The notes: a model not told the origin generated them from the sequence alone. A stretch of 64,000 nucleotides of DNA from Bacteroidia bacterium (GCA_021740825.1 JAIOZA010000011.1:17335-81334); one strand, 5' to 3'; counted from the stretch's first letter, positions 9,604 to 18,911 are shown. Program-made: numbers and translations.

Positions 9604-11127
9604 TTAATTAAGATTAATTAAACCCCATAGCGAAGGATTGATATTGAAACCTTCTTGCTGTGGACTAGCCCATCTTGTTTGTTTTATTCTTTTTCCGGAC
9701 GCATCGCCATCATCAATGGCTATTTCAAATCCATATTTTTCTCCCTTTATCATTTTTGCATCTCCTATTGCACTAAACGGAATTTTTATTTCAATTTGAT
9801 AACCATAATCAGTTTTATTAATCATTACTTCGGCGTCAGTTATAATAGATTTCTTTTTCCAATTCCACACATAAGGTTTATCTGTTGCTTTAATTCCTAT
9901 TTGAAAATCACTCCATAAATATCTAGTTCTATTTAAATCTGCGCTGGCATTTGTTCCAAAACTAATTTCCAAAGCATCACCATTCCAAATATCACTGTTA
10001 TTTTGGTTATTAATTAATGGATGTTTATCAAAAATGCTAGCTGCAATAAATAAATTTTTATCATCATAATTAATATGTATTTTATGTAAGTCATCTATAA
10101 GCAAAGATTTGCTGCCCCACTCTTCATCCGAAATACTTCCATCAATTTTTATATTCGAACTAACTTTAAAGGCATCAAATTTAGGTTTCAAAATTCCTTC
10201 AAATGGTACAATTGTCATTTCATCAATAATAAAATCTCCTTCTGCTTCAAACTGCATAATAAATTGTTTAATATTAAAAACATCCAAATCAGTTTGAGCA
10301 ATTGGAAATACATTAAATGGTATAGTTATTTTGGTCCAATTTGCTGTTATTTTTCCTCCGTCAATAAATGAGGTCGAAAAACCGGTATACGCCTGAACGC
10401 CAGAATAATCTTCTAATGCCAAAGCAACCGGAAGTCCTTTTAATGTATCGCCTTTAGTTCTCGCAAAAAATTGAATCGCTGCCTTGCCAACTAAACCAGA
10501 AATATCTTTTCCTTGCCAACCATTCCAACCAATGCCCATTCCAATCCAATTGCAGCCACCAGAAATTTTATCCCATTTTATATGCAAACCATTATTGCCT
10601 TTGTATTTATTGATATTATCAACAGAAGCATCAATACACTTTTTATTTTCTGTAAACCAAATCTCTTTAGATAATGCATCTGAAAATAAATTCAATGCAT
10701 AAAAACCATCGATATTTGCTTCATTCAAAGTATCCTCTGTATCATATAACTGAGATTGTTTAAATACTGACTTTTTTTTATCAGAAACAGTAATTTCTTT
10801 GATGTCTATTTCTTTTCTTTTTAACTCAATTTGTAATTGATTGTTTTTTTCAAGAGAAATTTGCTCATCATAACTTTGATAACCTAAAAAAGAAACTACC
10901 AATCTTATGTTTTTATCCGTTGCCTCAATTAAAAAATATCCATCTTTATTTGTAACAACCTTTTTTTTAGATTGTTTTATTGTGACTATTGCATCGCTAA
11001 TATTTTTTTTAGTGGAAAAATCTTTAACGATTCCGCTAATAGAATAAACATCTTTAGTCTGGCAAAACAATGAAAAGCCAATACTTAAGAAAGAAAAAAG
11101 AAAAATTATTTTTAATTTATTAATCAA
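9604..11127 (-). CDS. Secreted carbohydrate-binding protein (CarboxypepD_reg-like plus CBM-like domains)
   Basis: The 507-residue product has a signal peptide (ending SLFCQ). A carboxypeptidase-regulatory-like beta-sandwich follows (about 28-110, SGIVKDFSTKKNISDAIVTI). Next is a galactose-binding-like domain (about 140-310), then a C-terminal region resembling CBM9/DOMON modules (about 320-507, KIDGSISDEEWGS, GDALEISFG). I see no catalytic motif, so it most likely binds glycans. The only possible start is TTG at 11127, which overlaps the upstream gene's stop as TTGA; this suggests translational coupling. It lies between the lipoprotein gene and the GH3 gene. Confidence 0.75.
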   Translation of the reverse strand: MINKLKIIFLFSFLSIGFSLFCQTKDVYSISGIVKDFSTKKNISDAIVTIKQSKKKVVTNKDGYFLIEATDKNIRLVVSFLGYQSYDEQISLEKNNQLQIELKRKEIDIKEITVSDKKKSVFKQSQLYDTEDTLNEANIDGFYALNLFSDALSKEIWFTENKKCIDASVDNINKYKGNNGLHIKWDKISGGCNWIGMGIGWNGWQGKDISGLVGKAAIQFFARTKGDTLKGLPVALALEDYSGVQAYTGFSTSFIDGGKITANWTKITIPFNVFPIAQTDLDVFNIKQFIMQFEAEGDFIIDEMTIVPFEGILKPKFDAFKVSSNIKIDGSISDEEWGSKSLLIDDLHKIHINYDDKNLFIAASIFDKHPLINNQNNSDIWNGDALEISFGTNASADLNRTRYLWSDFQIGIKATDKPYVWNWKKKSIITDAEVMINKTDYGYQIEIKIPFSAIGDAKMIKGEKYGFEIAIDDGDASGKRIKQTRWASPQQEGFNINPSLWGLINLN

Positions 11128-12128
11128 GGTTCTAAAGCTTTATTATCTGTAAAAATTAAATAATCCATTTTTGTTTTTGAAAAACCCGACGAAGGATCCG
11201 CTAAATGTAAAGCAGATATCTTTAACAATCTTTCAGGATTTTGCTGCTGATTTCCTTTAGGTGCAGATGGAGCACCATTAACTAGGGTAGCTAAATCAGA
11301 ATATTTAACAGTAATTAATCGCCAACCAGCCCAGGTAATTTTCAATTCATAATCATACTCATCTTCAGTGGAACTTTCAAAAGTCCCATTATTATTATCA
11401 TCTTCTCTCAATTGAAATAACAAAATTGCGTTAGTAATTCCTGGCTCACCCCAAACTAAAACATTAAAATAAACATTATTTGGATTTGTATTTAATGGGA
11501 AATGCGCTAAGCCATTGGCAGTTGAAGGAAATTCAATTAAACTAACCAACCAATCCCAATTAACCGTTCCTGCCATATTATAAAAATTATTTCCCTGCGG
11601 TACTGGTGGCACACTTCTAACTTGACAATCCATACTGGCACCAGATTGAGCAAATTTAACCCAAGAATTATTGAAACCAGATTCAAAATCTGTAACAATA
11701 TAACCTGCATTAACTTTCGGTTTAATAACTTTAAGAGCAAGAGAGACAGAATCCCTTTCGGTTGGAAAAGTTAATAATACAGAACAATTTTCTTTTTTAA
11801 ACATTGGCAAAATGGACGTACTTCCATTCCACAAAGCGTTAGTAACATCTATTGTTTTAGATTTTCCAGTAATTATTTTTTCTGCTCCGGAAGATAATCC
11901 TTTGATGGTTATTTTCCAATCAACTAATTTGTTCATCTTAGCCGTAAAATAATTTGTTTGACTTGCAGAAAAGTCTACACTATCTAAATTACTTTTAAAT
12001 GGTTCTAAAAACCTGAAAGAACCATACAAATCATTTAAATCGGGACCATCATAAGGAGATTTTTCATGCTTGCAACCAAACATTAAAATAGCAAATAAAA
12101 ACAAATGGAGTTTAACTATATTTTTCAT
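11124..12128 (-). CDS. Surface glycan-binding-type lipoprotein
   Basis: A 334-residue lipoprotein with lipobox MFGC near residue 19. The region about 30-135 looks like a bacterial Ig/PKD-like fold. The region from about 145 (VTDFESGFNNSWVKF) has the DFE...W pattern of galactose-binding-like carbohydrate-binding domains and ends KMDYLIFTDN. No catalytic residues are recognisable. In position it resembles SusE/SGBP-type lipoproteins of polysaccharide utilisation loci, although no SusC/SusD pair is here. The stop codon overlaps the start of the next gene by 4 bp. The function is inferred from context. Confidence 0.7.
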   Translation of the reverse strand: MKNIVKLHLFLFAILMFGCKHEKSPYDGPDLNDLYGSFRFLEPFKSNLDSVDFSASQTNYFTAKMNKLVDWKITIKGLSSGAEKIITGKSKTIDVTNALWNGSTSILPMFKKENCSVLLTFPTERDSVSLALKVIKPKVNAGYIVTDFESGFNNSWVKFAQSGASMDCQVRSVPPVPQGNNFYNMAGTVNWDWLVSLIEFPSTANGLAHFPLNTNPNNVYFNVLVWGEPGITNAILLFQLREDDNNNGTFESSTEDEYDYELKITWAGWRLITVKYSDLATLVNGAPSAPKGNQQQNPERLLKISALHLADPSSGFSKTKMDYLIFTDNKALEP

Positions 12129-12149
12129 TGTAACTAAATTTTAAATGGT

Positions 12150-13877
12150 TTAGAATTTCATATTATAAATAATTAATAACTGATTTATGGAATAGGAAGA
12201 TACGCTATTTAATTTATTTGTAAAATCATAATTTTGATAAAGTGCTGTTAAATAAATTTTATCAGAAAAACGATACCTCAAACCGCCTCCTAAAATCATT
12301 TCAGAAGTATTAATTTTATATTCGTTAAAATCCGTTACTTCAGAGTACTTATTTCTATCAGCAATCAATTCATTTCCATTTGCTTCATAAGAAATTATAC
12401 CACCGAGTAAATCAAAGTTTTTATAAAACTCAACTTCAAATCCTGCGTTCCAATTAGTTGATGTTAAATTTATTTTTTCAAAATCTAAATCGCTATTTCG
12501 TTTTGTTGATTGCGTTGAAAAACCTGTTGTTATTTTGATATTTTTTTTGAGTGCCAACAACTTATGTAAATTAAATTCAGCATGAGATTTGATAAGATTA
12601 AATGACTTCAATTTTTCTGTACCTTGACCTTTTATTTCATTTAATAAATAAGTTTCTGCTCCCAACTTTACTATTTCTTTTTTATCTACAAAATCAAGTT
12701 TTGCATAAACACCTTGTCTGTTAAAAGTTGCAATACCAAATGGCATCACATTATTATAGGCCGGATTAAATGCCATTAAATTATTACTAATGGATTTGTT
12801 ATATAAAGTTTCATCACGCATCATATCAAATATTCCTATAGATCGAAGATCTTGTTGATTTGTATACCGGTTATAAACTGAAGGAGTTGCATTGTAATTC
12901 ATTCGTTTTGATTGAGCTCCAGCACTTCTAAATTCAGGTCCAACATCCAAATAACCAAGTGTTAATTTAGTATGCATTGGTTTGTAAGATAAAGAAATTC
13001 CCAAATCTAAAAATGAGTCATCTAATTTTGGCGCCAACGAATCTAATGTATATTTAGATTCCGAAAATCCCGCTTCTCCAAAAAATCGAAAATCAATTTT
13101 TTCTTTTCCCAATTGTAATTCATAATTTAAGGATGCTACATTATTTCTAAATGCATTTTTATTTGACGATGTACCAATTAAATCAAATAAACTAACATAA
13201 TTAATTCCAACAAATAAATTCTTACTTTGTTGAATGCCAATGTTTCCTCCTCCATAAAATCTATCTGGTACATTAGTAAAATCGGTTACATTAATTCGAT
13301 TAATAAATCCGTTAAATTTTATCTCTTTAATAATTTTAGCAAATTCAAGCGCAAAATCAGCTGCTGCACCTTGTTGTCTCCAAGTGTTTTTTTGATAAAA
13401 TGTTTCGTAATTCACAATTTCTCTCTGCAATTTAAAAACATCTGGCTGCTGAATAAGTTGATCTTCATCATGATTATAAAAAGTAAATGGTGTTAGTTTA
13501 TAATTAATATCGCCTAATTGATATCTTACCACATTTCCAATAATTCCTTTAACGTATAACTGACGCACATCAAACGTTACCCCTGCTCCATAAAATCCAC
13601 CGAAAGCATTTCTTATCCTCATCATGCCTAATATTTCGGTGTTTTTGTTTGGGAAAATATTTACACCTAAATCAATTAAAGCGTAGCCACCCATTTTCTT
13701 TTTAGCGGTAACTGTATCTTCTATTGGATCTTTAACAACCAACTCATTACTATTCATGATAGAACGAGCTACACCTACAAACTGAACTTTTTTTGCAGTT
13801 TGTGATTTTGCCTGATTATAAATACATACCAACAATAATATGTAGTATAGAGTCTTTATTTTATAATTTACTTTCAT
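12150..13877 (-). CDS. Porin-like outer-membrane protein A
   Basis: The 575-residue product has a signal peptide (about 1-25, ends AKSQ). The body is built of amphipathic beta strands, with a C-terminus (SSYSINQLLIIYNMKF) ending in Phe as expected of outer-membrane barrels. There is no TonB plug domain. The segment KLTPFTFYNHDE is shared in form with SLTPFTFYTN in the upstream neighbour, so the two are probably distant paralogues. It is placed 10 bp after the neighbour and 21 bp before the glycan-binding lipoprotein. Diffusion or binding of oligosaccharides is a reasonable but unproven role. Confidence 0.72.
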   Translation of the reverse strand: MKVNYKIKTLYYILLLVCIYNQAKSQTAKKVQFVGVARSIMNSNELVVKDPIEDTVTAKKKMGGYALIDLGVNIFPNKNTEILGMMRIRNAFGGFYGAGVTFDVRQLYVKGIIGNVVRYQLGDINYKLTPFTFYNHDEDQLIQQPDVFKLQREIVNYETFYQKNTWRQQGAAADFALEFAKIIKEIKFNGFINRINVTDFTNVPDRFYGGGNIGIQQSKNLFVGINYVSLFDLIGTSSNKNAFRNNVASLNYELQLGKEKIDFRFFGEAGFSESKYTLDSLAPKLDDSFLDLGISLSYKPMHTKLTLGYLDVGPEFRSAGAQSKRMNYNATPSVYNRYTNQQDLRSIGIFDMMRDETLYNKSISNNLMAFNPAYNNVMPFGIATFNRQGVYAKLDFVDKKEIVKLGAETYLLNEIKGQGTEKLKSFNLIKSHAEFNLHKLLALKKNIKITTGFSTQSTKRNSDLDFEKINLTSTNWNAGFEVEFYKNFDLLGGIISYEANGNELIADRNKYSEVTDFNEYKINTSEMILGGGLRYRFSDKIYLTALYQNYDFTNKLNSVSSYSINQLLIIYNMKF

Positions 13878-13887
13878 TAATTATTTT

Positions 13888-15828
13888 TTAAAAAAATAGT
13901 TTTAATTCTACGGTAGTTTCTGTTCCAATATATTTATCCTTTTTGAAGCTGTAATCATGATAATCTATCCACCTTTGACGAACATACAAACCGGCGTTTT
14001 TTCCAAGTGACAAATCAAAACCCGTTGCAAAACTTAATCCTTCCTGATTCCTGGGTCTTCTTGTTTCGGTATCCAAATCTGTATTGTAATTTGCAATAAT
14101 CCTTTCCCAACCAAAATAATTAGCTATCACCAAATTTGAATTTACTTTAAAGTAAAGTTCAAATTGATGATAATAGTTTCTAATGTAGGCTTGTTCAGTA
14201 AATACTGTAATAGCAGACATTTTTTTCTGAATAGAATTATAAGATCCCAAATAATTTAAATAAACATCATGATTTAAAATATTGAACGCGTATTTAGCAT
14301 TTATCTCAATAGTGTTAAAATTTTTAAGCGTCAACGACGTATCGTTTACATTTATTGTTTCATAAACTCCTCTGTATACTTTTGTTAAATTACCGTAAGG
14401 ACCTAAACCTGTTGTTGGATAATTACTCCATCTCCAAAATCTAGACAGCGCTAAATTGTTTGTAGGATGATTATAAGTTATTTGTGTAGATATATTTGAT
14501 ATTTCCTGAGAAATACCATTTCCAATACTTAATTTTAATTTTCCAATATTTAAATCGGCATTAATGTTTAAACCTTGACGATTATTAGTAAGCTGACCAA
14601 TTTGCACCATTGAACTTGCAAATGGTGCTAATACAGCATTACCCGATGCTGTTGCAATAGTATTTTGTTGAGTTTCCACCACCGAAGAATTCCAAAAAAT
14701 AGAATTATTATTGATGACATTAGAATTAATTCGGAAGTAGTTAATCTCAATAGGAATTAACGCATATTTTTTAGGTAGTAATAATTTAAAATTCAATGCT
14801 TCACCAAAATCTCCTATATTAGAAGAATCAGAAAAACCAGCAGAATAAAGAGGACTAAAATACTTGCCAAGGCCTACCTCTCCAGATAATACAACATCTT
14901 TCCAATTTAAATTATATTCAACAGTGTGCATATTAAAACCAACAGTTTGTTTAGCAAGACTATCCGTATATGTTTTACTATTAAACGTATTGACACTTAC
15001 AAAACTTTTACCAAATGTTTTTTTTAATTTACCACCTATTGAGTTATCAGGGATTGAAGTCATTCCGCCATTAACAACACTTTTACCGTACATCACCACC
15101 GCAGAAAAATCATAAGGTAAATCATCCGCTTCAACAATTAATCCCTGAAAAGCTTGTTTTCCCCACCTTGAGTCTTGAGTAATTCCTCCGTATTGGTAAA
15201 AAGATTTATAGCGGTCAACCGGTGATTTAGATCCTGGATCCCAAGGATTTCTCTCAAAAACAGAATATCGGTTATATCCCAAGTTAGTGTAAAATGTAAA
15301 TGGCGTTAGAGAATACCAGTGAATACCACCAGCCATTATATTAAAATTACCAATATCTGTTGCAAACGAACCATATAAATTCACTCCTAAATTTAAGCCT
15401 TTCACATATTCGCTTGGAGCTAAACCAGTCATTTTATTCCATAAATACAAATCAGTTCCAAAGCTTGTATTTGCGGTAGGCTTTCCCGAAATATTTAACA
15501 TCAGTTCAGGAATCTGACTATCATCTCCAATAAATAGTTTTTTAGGTGTAGAGGCAAAAGATGTTGTATCGGAAGGTGAATTTGAATATGCAGTTTTCAT
15601 CTGCTGATAATTGCCTATAAACCTGTAATAACCACTAATAGTAAGATTTTTTAAAGTAGATTCAACTTGTTTTGGGAATGAACCGTAACTTGTATTATTT
15701 AAACTAGTAAGAAATTTAATTTTCTCTTTTAAACCTAAAGAGTCTTGCGAATTGGCTTTCGTGAAAAATAAACATAGCAAAACAACACTAAAAAATTTTA
15801 ATAGAATATGACTTGCTATTTTTTTCAT
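13888..15828 (-). CDS. Porin-like outer-membrane protein B
   Basis: A 646-residue exported barrel protein: signal peptide (ends TKANSQ), many aromatic-rich amphipathic strands and a C-terminal KLFF. It lacks plug and TonB-box features. The motif SLTPFTFYTN recurs in the next gene. The ATG at 15828 is preceded by TATATTTG with only 5 nt between, and an operator-like inverted repeat covers the upstream part of this promoter. It heads a six-gene run (two barrels, two glycan-binding proteins, GH3, GH16), so it probably has its own regulated promoter. The substrate is unknown; beta-glucan oligosaccharides are the contextual guess. Confidence 0.74.
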   Translation of the reverse strand: MKKIASHILLKFFSVVLLCLFFTKANSQDSLGLKEKIKFLTSLNNTSYGSFPKQVESTLKNLTISGYYRFIGNYQQMKTAYSNSPSDTTSFASTPKKLFIGDDSQIPELMLNISGKPTANTSFGTDLYLWNKMTGLAPSEYVKGLNLGVNLYGSFATDIGNFNIMAGGIHWYSLTPFTFYTNLGYNRYSVFERNPWDPGSKSPVDRYKSFYQYGGITQDSRWGKQAFQGLIVEADDLPYDFSAVVMYGKSVVNGGMTSIPDNSIGGKLKKTFGKSFVSVNTFNSKTYTDSLAKQTVGFNMHTVEYNLNWKDVVLSGEVGLGKYFSPLYSAGFSDSSNIGDFGEALNFKLLLPKKYALIPIEINYFRINSNVINNNSIFWNSSVVETQQNTIATASGNAVLAPFASSMVQIGQLTNNRQGLNINADLNIGKLKLSIGNGISQEISNISTQITYNHPTNNLALSRFWRWSNYPTTGLGPYGNLTKVYRGVYETINVNDTSLTLKNFNTIEINAKYAFNILNHDVYLNYLGSYNSIQKKMSAITVFTEQAYIRNYYHQFELYFKVNSNLVIANYFGWERIIANYNTDLDTETRRPRNQEGLSFATGFDLSLGKNAGLYVRQRWIDYHDYSFKKDKYIGTETTVELKLFF

Positions 15829-15833
15829 TTAAA

Positions 15834-15841
15834 CAAATATA
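15834..15841 (-). promoter_or_regulatory. Putative -7 element of the porin operon
   Basis: The minus strand reads TATATTTG, a perfect match, ending 5 nt before the ATG at 15828. Transcription would then start at or next to the start codon. Confidence 0.5.
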
Positions 15842-15844
15842 TAG

Positions 15845-15865
15845 ATATTGTTTTTAAAACACTAA
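15845..15865. promoter_or_regulatory. Operator candidate S5 (porin operon)
   Basis: The inverted repeat ATATTGTT-N5-AACACTAA lies just upstream of the -7 element at 15834-15841. It fits the shared form TTAKTGTW-N5-WACAMTAA at 15 of 16 arm positions and is the weakest of the five copies. Confidence 0.55.
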
Positions 15866-15872
15866 CTATTTC

Positions 15873-17219
15873 TTAATTTTCTTGAAAAGAATTCATTGTC
15901 GGGTGCTTGAAATTCACAAAATGAGCTGGTGGATCATTTGGAGTTCGAGGTATAACATAAAAAGTAATATTAGCATAACCAACTTTCTTTCCATCGGAAA
16001 CTGTTACAAACAATCTGTATGCTCCTTCATTTATAGGCGCTTTAAATATAATTTTATTGTCTTTTTTTGATTTTATAAGGCCTCTTAACTCCTCAGGTTT
16101 TAATTCAGCGTCTCCTCCTGACTTTAAATCGGTACTTTCTGGCAGAACAAACCACCTGTATATTAGTTTATCGTTTTCTCGATTAGTTGAAAAAACTTGC
16201 GCTTCAAATTTATTTTCTGACTTTAAATAAATATTTTGATTTTTATTCATTCCGATCACAACTAAAGAATCAATGGATGGAGCTGTATTTGTCGGCAATT
16301 TTTCTTTCCAACAATATTCAATCGCATCAACGGTTTCAGTGGGTTCTCCTTTTTCAGTAAACATACCATACCAAGTTCCTGTATATTCTTGCTTGTGCCC
16401 CCATAAAAAAACATACGAACCAACGCATTTTTCAACGTCTGAATAAATAAATTTATCATAACGTTCTTTATATACGATAAATTTTTCTTTACTTGTTTGC
16501 TCTATAGAAGAGCCCCACTCCGTCTTAGGTGATTCCCAATGGCCATTTGGTCCCCACTCTGTAATCATATATGGGCCATTCCATCCAAATTTTCTTATAT
16601 TTTCTTTTACATTACCAATATCACCGTATGTATTAATTCCGTAAATATCTATATTTGGTGTTTTCTGCTTTATAAAAGCAACTTCAGACGAATCTAAACC
16701 GGCAGTAACAGTTGAAGTAGGATGATTTGGATCTAATTCGTGAATCATTTTTGCAATATCATTTATAGCATCCCAAACATTTGTATTAGAGTATGATAAG
16801 TCAACTTCATTACCTACGCCCCACAGCAATAAAGCTGGATGATCTTTATATTTTTTTACAGTTTCACGAAAATCATTAAGTTGTTTTTCAATTTTCGCTT
16901 TATTATTATAATCAAAACCATGTCTTTCATGCTGAACCCACAATCCTAACATAACTGTCAAACCATGTTTTTGAGCATCATCTAAAATTTGTTGTGCATT
17001 TTCAGAACCCCATGTTCTTAATGAATTCCCTCCACATTCCAAAATTCTATCCATATATTTATCACCACCTGCTCCTTTTATATAATAGGGTTTTCCATCT
17101 CTATATAAATTCCACGTAGTTCCATCAAGTTTAACTTCAACTTTTATTGGAGTTTGAGCTATCATTGATTGGCATGTCAAAAAAATAATTGAAATAATAA
17201 AGCTAGTTTTCATGTTCAT
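15873..17219 (-). CDS. TIM-barrel glycoside hydrolase (GH158/GH2-C-like, probable endo-beta-glucanase)
   Basis: A 448-residue exported enzyme. I choose the ATG at 17219 (MNMKTSFIISIIFLTC...MIAQ), which gives a clean signal peptide and begins 4 bp after the regulator gene; the longer open frame overlaps that gene. The barrel has the acid/base candidate E138 in WGVGNEVD and the nucleophile candidate E221 in MITEWGP, as in clan GH-A. An Ig-like domain follows (about 345-435). The layout, barrel plus Ig-like domain beside GH16 and GH3 enzymes, resembles GH158 beta-1,3-glucanases. A GH2-type or GH5-type assignment is also possible. Confidence 0.78.
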   Translation of the reverse strand: MNMKTSFIISIIFLTCQSMIAQTPIKVEVKLDGTTWNLYRDGKPYYIKGAGGDKYMDRILECGGNSLRTWGSENAQQILDDAQKHGLTVMLGLWVQHERHGFDYNNKAKIEKQLNDFRETVKKYKDHPALLLWGVGNEVDLSYSNTNVWDAINDIAKMIHELDPNHPTSTVTAGLDSSEVAFIKQKTPNIDIYGINTYGDIGNVKENIRKFGWNGPYMITEWGPNGHWESPKTEWGSSIEQTSKEKFIVYKERYDKFIYSDVEKCVGSYVFLWGHKQEYTGTWYGMFTEKGEPTETVDAIEYCWKEKLPTNTAPSIDSLVVIGMNKNQNIYLKSENKFEAQVFSTNRENDKLIYRWFVLPESTDLKSGGDAELKPEELRGLIKSKKDNKIIFKAPINEGAYRLFVTVSDGKKVGYANITFYVIPRTPNDPPAHFVNFKHPTMNSFQEN

Positions 17220-17223
17220 TAAT

Positions 17224-17913
17224 TTAGAGTTCAAATGAAAATCCTTTTTGAATAAGTGATTGGTATTTCTTTTTATCAAATCTGTAAAGTCTTGCAGGAC
17301 GGTGAGCAACTGCATTTTGAGAAAAACCACTATCAATTAGTAAACCCATTGCTAATAATTTTTTTCTAAAATTCCTCTTATCTAACTCAATTTCGAAAAC
17401 AGATTCGTAAAGATGTTGAATGTCTGTTAAGGTAAATTCTTTTGGCAAAAGTTCAAAACCTATTGGCTGATGGCGCACCTTATCTTTCAATTTATTTTTA
17501 GCATATTCTAAAATCTCATTATGATCAAATGGAAGTTTAGGAATGCTGCTAATAGAATGCCATTTTACATCCTTTGCCCAAGAAGAAGCATTAACTTTAT
17601 AATCACTCACTTTTACTAATGAATAATAGGCTACTGTAATAACCCTTCCCAAGGGATGTCGCTCAACTTTACCAAATGTATGAATTTGGTCCATGTACAC
17701 ATTTGTTAAACCAGTTAGTTCATTTAATACGCGCCTAGCAGAATCATCTAAATCTTCATCTAATCTCACTAAATCTCCAGGTAAAGCCCAAGTTCCTTTG
17801 TAAGGATCTGCACCCCTATAAATAAGTAGCACTTTAAGATCTCCTTCATCAAAACCAAATATAACAGAGTCGACAGAAAAAGCCGATCTAAAAAACTGTT
17901 TAATTACATTCAT
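17224..17913 (-). CDS. Nudix-related transcriptional regulator (NrtR/AraR family) with degenerate Nudix box
   Basis: A 229-residue protein: Nudix fold (about 10-135) followed by a winged helix-turn-helix (about 155-229, FTLTDIQHLYESVF, DKRNFRKKLLAMG). In the Nudix box, D47 replaces the usual Gly, E53, R61, E65 and G68 are kept, but V62 and L66 replace two metal-binding glutamates. Hydrolysis is therefore unlikely, as known for effector-sensing members such as Bacteroides AraR. Divergent from the sugar-kinase operon and upstream of the glycosidase genes, it is the obvious local regulator. Its -7 element TATATTTG (17918-17925) ends 4 nt before the ATG, so the mRNA may be leaderless. The effector is unknown, probably a sugar or sugar phosphate. 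Confidence 0.85.
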   Translation of the reverse strand: MNVIKQFFRSAFSVDSVIFGFDEGDLKVLLIYRGADPYKGTWALPGDLVRLDEDLDDSARRVLNELTGLTNVYMDQIHTFGKVERHPLGRVITVAYYSLVKVSDYKVNASSWAKDVKWHSISSIPKLPFDHNEILEYAKNKLKDKVRHQPIGFELLPKEFTLTDIQHLYESVFEIELDKRNFRKKLLAMGLLIDSGFSQNAVAHRPARLYRFDKKKYQSLIQKGFSFEL

Positions 17914-17917
17914 ATAA

Positions 17918-17925
17918 CAAATATA
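17918..17925 (-). promoter_or_regulatory. Putative -7 element of the Nudix regulator gene
   Basis: The minus strand reads TATATTTG, ending 4 nt before the ATG at 17913. The operator at 17951-17971 lies about 26 bp upstream, which suggests autoregulation. Confidence 0.45.
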
Positions 17926-17950
17926 TTAAAAGATTATTAATTTAATTAGA

Positions 17951-17971
17951 TTAGTGTATAAAATACAATAA
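17951..17971. promoter_or_regulatory. Operator candidate S1 (regulator / sugar-kinase divergent promoters)
   Basis: TTAGTGTA-N5-TACAATAA, a 21-bp inverted repeat with 7 of 8 arm pairs matching. It lies between the divergent -7 elements of the regulator (17918-17925) and the kinase operon (17979-17986), so one bound protein could control both. Confidence 0.7.
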
Positions 17972-17978
17972 TTAATTG

Positions 17979-17986
17979 TATTTTTG
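17979..17986 (+). promoter_or_regulatory. Putative -7 element of the sugar-kinase/glycolysis operon
   Basis: TATTTTTG fits TAnnTTTG, 27 nt upstream of the ATG at 18014 and 7 bp downstream of operator S1. No TTG is found at -33; the operator occupies that position. Confidence 0.45.
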
Positions 17987-18013
17987 TATAAATTTAATTA
18001 TTTTATTTAAATT

Positions 18014-18874
18014 ATGGTCATAATTGCTGACAGTGGATCTACAAAAGCAGATTGGAAATTGATTAGTAACAACAAGGTTGTTAAAACCATTCGTACAATG
18101 GGTTTTAATCCTTTTTTTCATACAGAAAAAATTATCGTTGACGAGTTAACAAAGTGCTTTCAAAATGAACTTGATGTAAACGATGTTTCTAAAGTACATT
18201 TTTACGGAGCAGGCTGTTCAAGTGAGGATAGAAATCAAATAATACAAACCGCTTTAACCTCATTTTTTCCAAACTCAAAAAACGAAGTTTATCATGATAT
18301 TTTAGCTTCTGCAAGAGCTACCTGTGGTAATAATCCAGGAATAGCTTGTATTTTAGGGACTGGTTCAAATTCGTGCGCGTATGACGGCATAGATATTACT
18401 GATAATCTTCCTTCTTTAGGATTTATGTTAGGTGACGAAGGAAGTGGAAGTAGTTTTGGTAAATTACTTATTAGAAAAATATTTTATAGAGAATTGTCGG
18501 AAGATTTATTACAATTATTCAATTCAAAATATAAATTATCTAAAGAGGATATTTTAGATTCATTGTATAACAAACCACATGTGAATGTTTTTTTATCAAA
18601 GTTTTCTGAGTTTTATTCAGAAAACCAGAATCATCCTCAAATCAAAAAAATGGTCAAGACAGTTTTTACTGAATTTTTTGAATGTCATATTGTAAAATAT
18701 AAAAATCACGATACTTACCCTATCCATTTTGTAGGCTCTATAGGATTTATTTTTAGGCCAATATTAGAAGATGTAGCAAAAGATTTTAAAGTGAATTTAG
18801 GCGTGACAATAAAAAATCCAATTGACTCATTGGTCAATTTTCATATAAATACGTTTTCGGAAAATTTAATTTAA
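18014..18874 (+). CDS. BadF/BadG-family sugar kinase (N-acetylglucosamine kinase-like)
   Basis: A 286-residue ASKHA-fold kinase. Phosphate-1 motif ADSGSTKADW (residues 5-14), phosphate-2/adenosine region LGTGSNS (114-120) and LGDEGSGS (139-146) are typical of the BadF/BadG/BcrA family, whose sugar members phosphorylate GlcNAc or glucose with ATP in the cytoplasm. It heads an operon with pfkA, a GapN-type dehydrogenase and a phosphoglucose isomerase, and faces a glycosidase cluster. Glucose is therefore a likelier substrate here than the family's usual GlcNAc label, but I cannot prove this from the sequence. The upstream region holds operator S1. Confidence 0.83.
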   Translation: MVIIADSGSTKADWKLISNNKVVKTIRTMGFNPFFHTEKIIVDELTKCFQNELDVNDVSKVHFYGAGCSSEDRNQIIQTALTSFFPNSKNEVYHDILASARATCGNNPGIACILGTGSNSCAYDGIDITDNLPSLGFMLGDEGSGSSFGKLLIRKIFYRELSEDLLQLFNSKYKLSKEDILDSLYNKPHVNVFLSKFSEFYSENQNHPQIKKMVKTVFTEFFECHIVKYKNHDTYPIHFVGSIGFIFRPILEDVAKDFKVNLGVTIKNPIDSLVNFHINTFSENLI

Positions 18875-18911
18875 GATAGTGAATATTTGCGTTATAAAAA
18901 CCATAAAACAC

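Noticed and set aside
11537..11740. 67-codon same-strand open frame inside the lipoprotein gene
   Set aside because: Out-of-frame shadow of the gene at 11124-12128, whose own frame has a lipobox and complete domains.
17220..17336. 39-codon N-terminal extension of the TIM-barrel glycosidase
   Set aside because: It overlaps the regulator gene on the same strand and would bury the signal peptide that starts at 17219.
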